Source: Roseofilum halophilum BLCC-M91 (GTDB taxonomy: Bacteria > Cyanobacteriota > Cyanobacteriia > Cyanobacteriales > Desertifilaceae). Taken from it: a stretch of 37,237 bases of DNA. Positions 35,396 through 37,237 of this stretch are shown here, in pieces. The stretch covers positions 1 through 37,237 of the forward strand of contig NZ_JAQPOK010000064.1 in assembly GCF_030068445.1 (NCBI RefSeq). The letters are read 5' to 3'. How positions within the stretch are numbered: the stretch's first letter is position 1; each line of letters starts with the position of its first letter. Both the position numbers and the translations under genes were made by a program. A model generated the notes under the pieces. The model was given only the letters and a program-made list of their open reading frames with translations, was not told where the DNA came from and made no database searches.

Positions 35396-35801
35396 CAATC
35401 TTCATTCCATTTCTAGAAGACTTGGATTGTTCAAGCTGTTCCCCAATGCGATCGACAGTCGCCTCAAAATCTGCCCAAATTTCTTCAGCCGGACGCGGTG
35501 GCATCGCTGAGGCGATCGCAAATGCCTTGTCAATCAACTCTCTAGCTTGACGAAGTTCCTCGGCGCTTGGGGGAGTGGGATCGACTTCGATTGAGTCCCA
35601 CTCTAAGAACAACACATCGTTCGGCGTACATTGAAAAAAACCACACAGTTGCGCTAGGGTGTCGAAGGCGATCGCCTCTGCCGAACCATTCTCTAATTCC
35701 CGGATTTGCTCTAGGTCAATTCCCGTCACTTCGGCAATGTCTTCATTACTAATGTTGCCGTAACTTGCCTTTAATTGAGATAACTGACTTTTGACTTTCA
35801 T
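35388..35801 (-). CDS. XRE-family antitoxin
   Basis: This 137-residue protein has an N-terminal Cro/C1-type helix-turn-helix (ISNEDIAEVTGIDLEQIRELENG, about residues 17-39, with FDTLAQLCGFFQCTPNDVL closing the domain). Its acidic C-terminal region (about 75-130; AEELRQARELIDKAF, PPRPAEEIWADFEATVDRI) probably binds the PIN toxin. It is the first gene of a two-gene unit and would repress its own promoter. The pair of an XRE regulator with a PIN toxin of this class is well known in cyanobacteria. No operator repeat is obvious in the 280-nt spacer upstream. Confidence 0.83.
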   Translation of the reverse strand: MKVKSQLSQLKASYGNISNEDIAEVTGIDLEQIRELENGSAEAIAFDTLAQLCGFFQCTPNDVLFLEWDSIEVDPTPPSAEELRQARELIDKAFAIASAMPPRPAEEIWADFEATVDRIGEQLEQSKSSRNGMKIDD

Positions 35802-35875
35802 GGGGTTCTAAAAAATACTGTTTATGAGTTAAATCATTATATTATAGCAACTTTAATTTTGCCCTCATCCCCCAG

Positions 35876-36024
35876 CCCCTTCTCCCACGGGAGAAGGGGA
35901 GAAAAACACCTCCGGCGATAAAGCTCCTTTTTTACTGCTCAGTTCTCTGCGATCGAGCTATAATCAACGCGATAGGGTTTGCAAGGATTGACTTATTACT
36001 TATTACTCATTACTTATTACTTAA
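35876..36024. repeat. Perfect hairpin and TTATTACT tandem repeats
   Basis: CCCCTTCTCCC (35876-35886) pairs perfectly with GGGAGAAGGGG (35889-35899), an 11-bp stem with a 2-nt loop. This is a dispersed cyanobacterial repeat type with no T tract. Further on, about five ATTACTT/ATTACTC units lie at 35988-36024. Both are in the divergent spacer between the antitoxin and dienelactone hydrolase genes. No gene is visible here. Confidence 0.6.
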
Positions 36025-36099
36025 AAAAGTAAGCGATCGCTTATATTTTCCCATTTCCTGCCTAAAATAAAACAGTCCCCCTTGAAACTCAGTTCCCCC

Positions 36100-36918
36100 A
36101 TGAACAAGCTCCGAAAACAACTCTACGCCCTCATACTGGCCTTAGTCTGTACCAGTGCCCTGCTTTTAGGCGGGATTACACTAGGACAGGCTCAACCCCC
36201 AATTCATACAGAAGTGGTGGAATATCAACAAGAGGATGCCATTTTAGAAGGCTATCTCGCCTACGACCCATCCAGTAATAATCAACGTCCTGGAGTATTA
36301 ATTATTCATGCTTGGAAAGGCTTAGGAGAATTTGAAAAAGAGCAAGCCGAAAAACTGGCGCAGATGGGTTATGTAGCTTTTGCTGCTGATATTTACGGTC
36401 AAGGCATTCGCCCAGAAACCACCGATGAAGCCAGGGAACAAGCCACCTATTATCGTTCTAATCGTCAATTATTGCGCGATCGCGCCCAAGCCGGTTTAGC
36501 CTATCTCAAACAACATCGGCTCACCCACTCCAAACAAACCGCCGCCATCGGCTACTGTTTTGGCGGCACAACCGTTCTCGAACTCGCTCGCAGTGGGGCA
36601 GAAGTCTCCGGAGTCGTCAGTTTCCACGGCGGCCTCGACACCCCCAACCCAGAAGATGCTAAACAAATAAAAGCCAAAGTTCTCGCCCTTCATGGAGCAG
36701 ACGATCCCCTCGTTCCCCCCGAAGAAGTCGCTGCTTTCCAACAAGAAATGCGTCAAGCTGGGGTAGACTGGCAACTGATTGCCTATGGCGGTACGGTTCA
36801 CAGCTTTACGAATCCTAAAGCTGGTAATGACCCCTCAAAAGGATCGGCCTATAACCCAGACAGTGCCCGCCGTTCCTTTGCCGCCATGGAACTCTTCTTT
36901 GACGAACTCTTTCATTGA
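36100..36918 (+). CDS. Dienelactone hydrolase family protein, exported
   Basis: The 272-residue alpha/beta hydrolase has a probable signal peptide (start MNKLRKQLYALILALV, hydrophobic to about residue 27, AQA-type cleavage near GQAQP). The catalytic triad is visible: Cys in AIGYCFGGT, Asp in LHGADDPLVP and His in GGTVHSFTNP. These enzymes cleave dienelactone-type or other ester bonds; the substrate here is unknown. The start is the ATG at 36100 and not the TTG at 36082. The last His codon and the TGA stop fall in the TTGA that I take as the edge of the TnpB element, so the original C-terminus may have been replaced by a few bases of inserted DNA. The functional domain is complete. Confidence 0.9.
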   Translation: MNKLRKQLYALILALVCTSALLLGGITLGQAQPPIHTEVVEYQQEDAILEGYLAYDPSSNNQRPGVLIIHAWKGLGEFEKEQAEKLAQMGYVAFAADIYGQGIRPETTDEAREQATYYRSNRQLLRDRAQAGLAYLKQHRLTHSKQTAAIGYCFGGTTVLELARSGAEVSGVVSFHGGLDTPNPEDAKQIKAKVLALHGADDPLVPPEEVAAFQQEMRQAGVDWQLIAYGGTVHSFTNPKAGNDPSKGSAYNPDSARRSFAAMELFFDELFH

Positions 36919-37237
36919 CATCCTCACCGCCCTAGAAGGACGGTGATTCCTATTCATGTCCGCGAAGCGGAAATCTCACAATTTAGGTTTCTGCTTCATA
37001 GCAGTTGCCTTCACAGATTTACTCTGCTCTGGTCTTACACTCGCTCCACAGACTGACACCGCAAGTCCTGCGGCCAATATGTTTTTGCTGGCATTGATAT
37101 CGCGATCTAAATGTATGCCACACTTAGGACATTCCCATTGCCGAATATTTAACGGCATCTTTTCAACCACATGCCCGCAATTACTACAACGCTTAGAACT
37201 AGGAAACCACCTATCTATCTTGATATAGTTTCTGCCA
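36915..37237 (-). mobile_element. Right end of an IS200/IS605-type element carrying tnpB
   Basis: The minus strand shows, after the tnpB stop, a hairpin TCCGC-GAA-GCGGA (36971-36959). Next comes a 10-bp imperfect stem TCACCGTCCT/AGGGCGGTGA (36946-36924), then GGATGTCAA ending at 36915. A subterminal hairpin close to a TCAA-type right boundary fits the IS200/IS605 family. The left end and any tnpA lie beyond the window. The region overlapping the tnpB 3' end and these hairpins is where a guide (omega/reRNA) RNA would be made. Confidence 0.75.
36976..37237 (-). CDS. tnpB: TnpB RNA-guided nuclease, C-terminal part (runs off the window)
   Basis: The last 86 codons of a TnpB (OrfB of IS200/IS605) are present without a frameshift. 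They begin GRNYIKIDRWFPSSKRC and continue with a zinc ribbon whose four cysteines are CSNCG and CPKCG. The RuvC-III region DRDINASKNIL carries the last catalytic Asp. TnpB nucleases use an RNA from the element's right end to cut DNA at the donor site and thereby keep the element. The N-terminal RuvC-I/II parts lie outside. The final about 30 residues (ASVRPEQSKSVKATAMKQK) are a polar tail. Confidence 0.93.
   Translation of the reverse strand, partial: GRNYIKIDRWFPSSKRCSNCGHVVEKMPLNIRQWECPKCGIHLDRDINASKNILAAGLAVSVCGASVRPEQSKSVKATAMKQKPKL

Overview
The window is cyanobacterial chromosome. This rests on a ycf34 gene, an NDH-1 ndhD gene, the cyanobacterial NDH2-SelD fusion, a DUF2973-type small membrane protein, an xisI remnant and very many HIP1 octamers (GCGATCGC). 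The mix of many PAS/two-component proteins, heptad-like tandem repeats and IS200/IS605-type ends fits a filamentous, Oscillatoriales-like genome, but the genus cannot be fixed from the sequence alone.

Layout. 0-4 kb: ycf34, a zinc-ribbon Ser/Thr kinase, and a convergent minus-strand unit made of a 31-codon single-helix membrane peptide, a TolB-like beta-propeller protein and an RluE-type pseudouridine synthase. 4-8 kb, all minus strand: HNH endonuclease, a 128-aa unknown, a retron-type reverse transcriptase with a long Arg/Gln-rich N-terminus, and two TerD paralogues. 8.3-11.4 kb: a ribbon-helix-helix protein, a decayed xisI, and glgB. 11.6-16 kb: a tightly packed signalling operon (receiver-histidine kinase, lone receiver, receiver-PAS-nucleotide cyclase) ending in a glutathione S-transferase gene that starts 2 nt after the cyclase stop. 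16-20.8 kb: rpiA, mgtE and an NDH2-SelD fusion whose SelD half has lost its catalytic motifs. 21-28.5 kb, plus strand: SGNH hydrolase, HerA-type ATPase, a large multi-PAS HisKA_2 kinase and a receiver-kinase hybrid. 28.6-34.8 kb: thrS, DUF2973 protein, a receiver/roadblock-like protein, ndhD, and a receiver protein with a C-terminal Cys cluster. 35-37.2 kb: a PIN/XRE toxin-antitoxin pair, a dienelactone hydrolase, and the 3' end of a TnpB-bearing IS200/IS605 element running off the window.

The items most worth a second look are the retron-type RT and its short structured leader; the hairpin that captures the ribosome-binding site of the HNH gene; the SelD pseudo-enzyme; the signalling operon ending in GST; and the IS200/IS605 end that appears to supply the stop codon of the dienelactone hydrolase. 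No rRNA, tRNA or CRISPR array was found.
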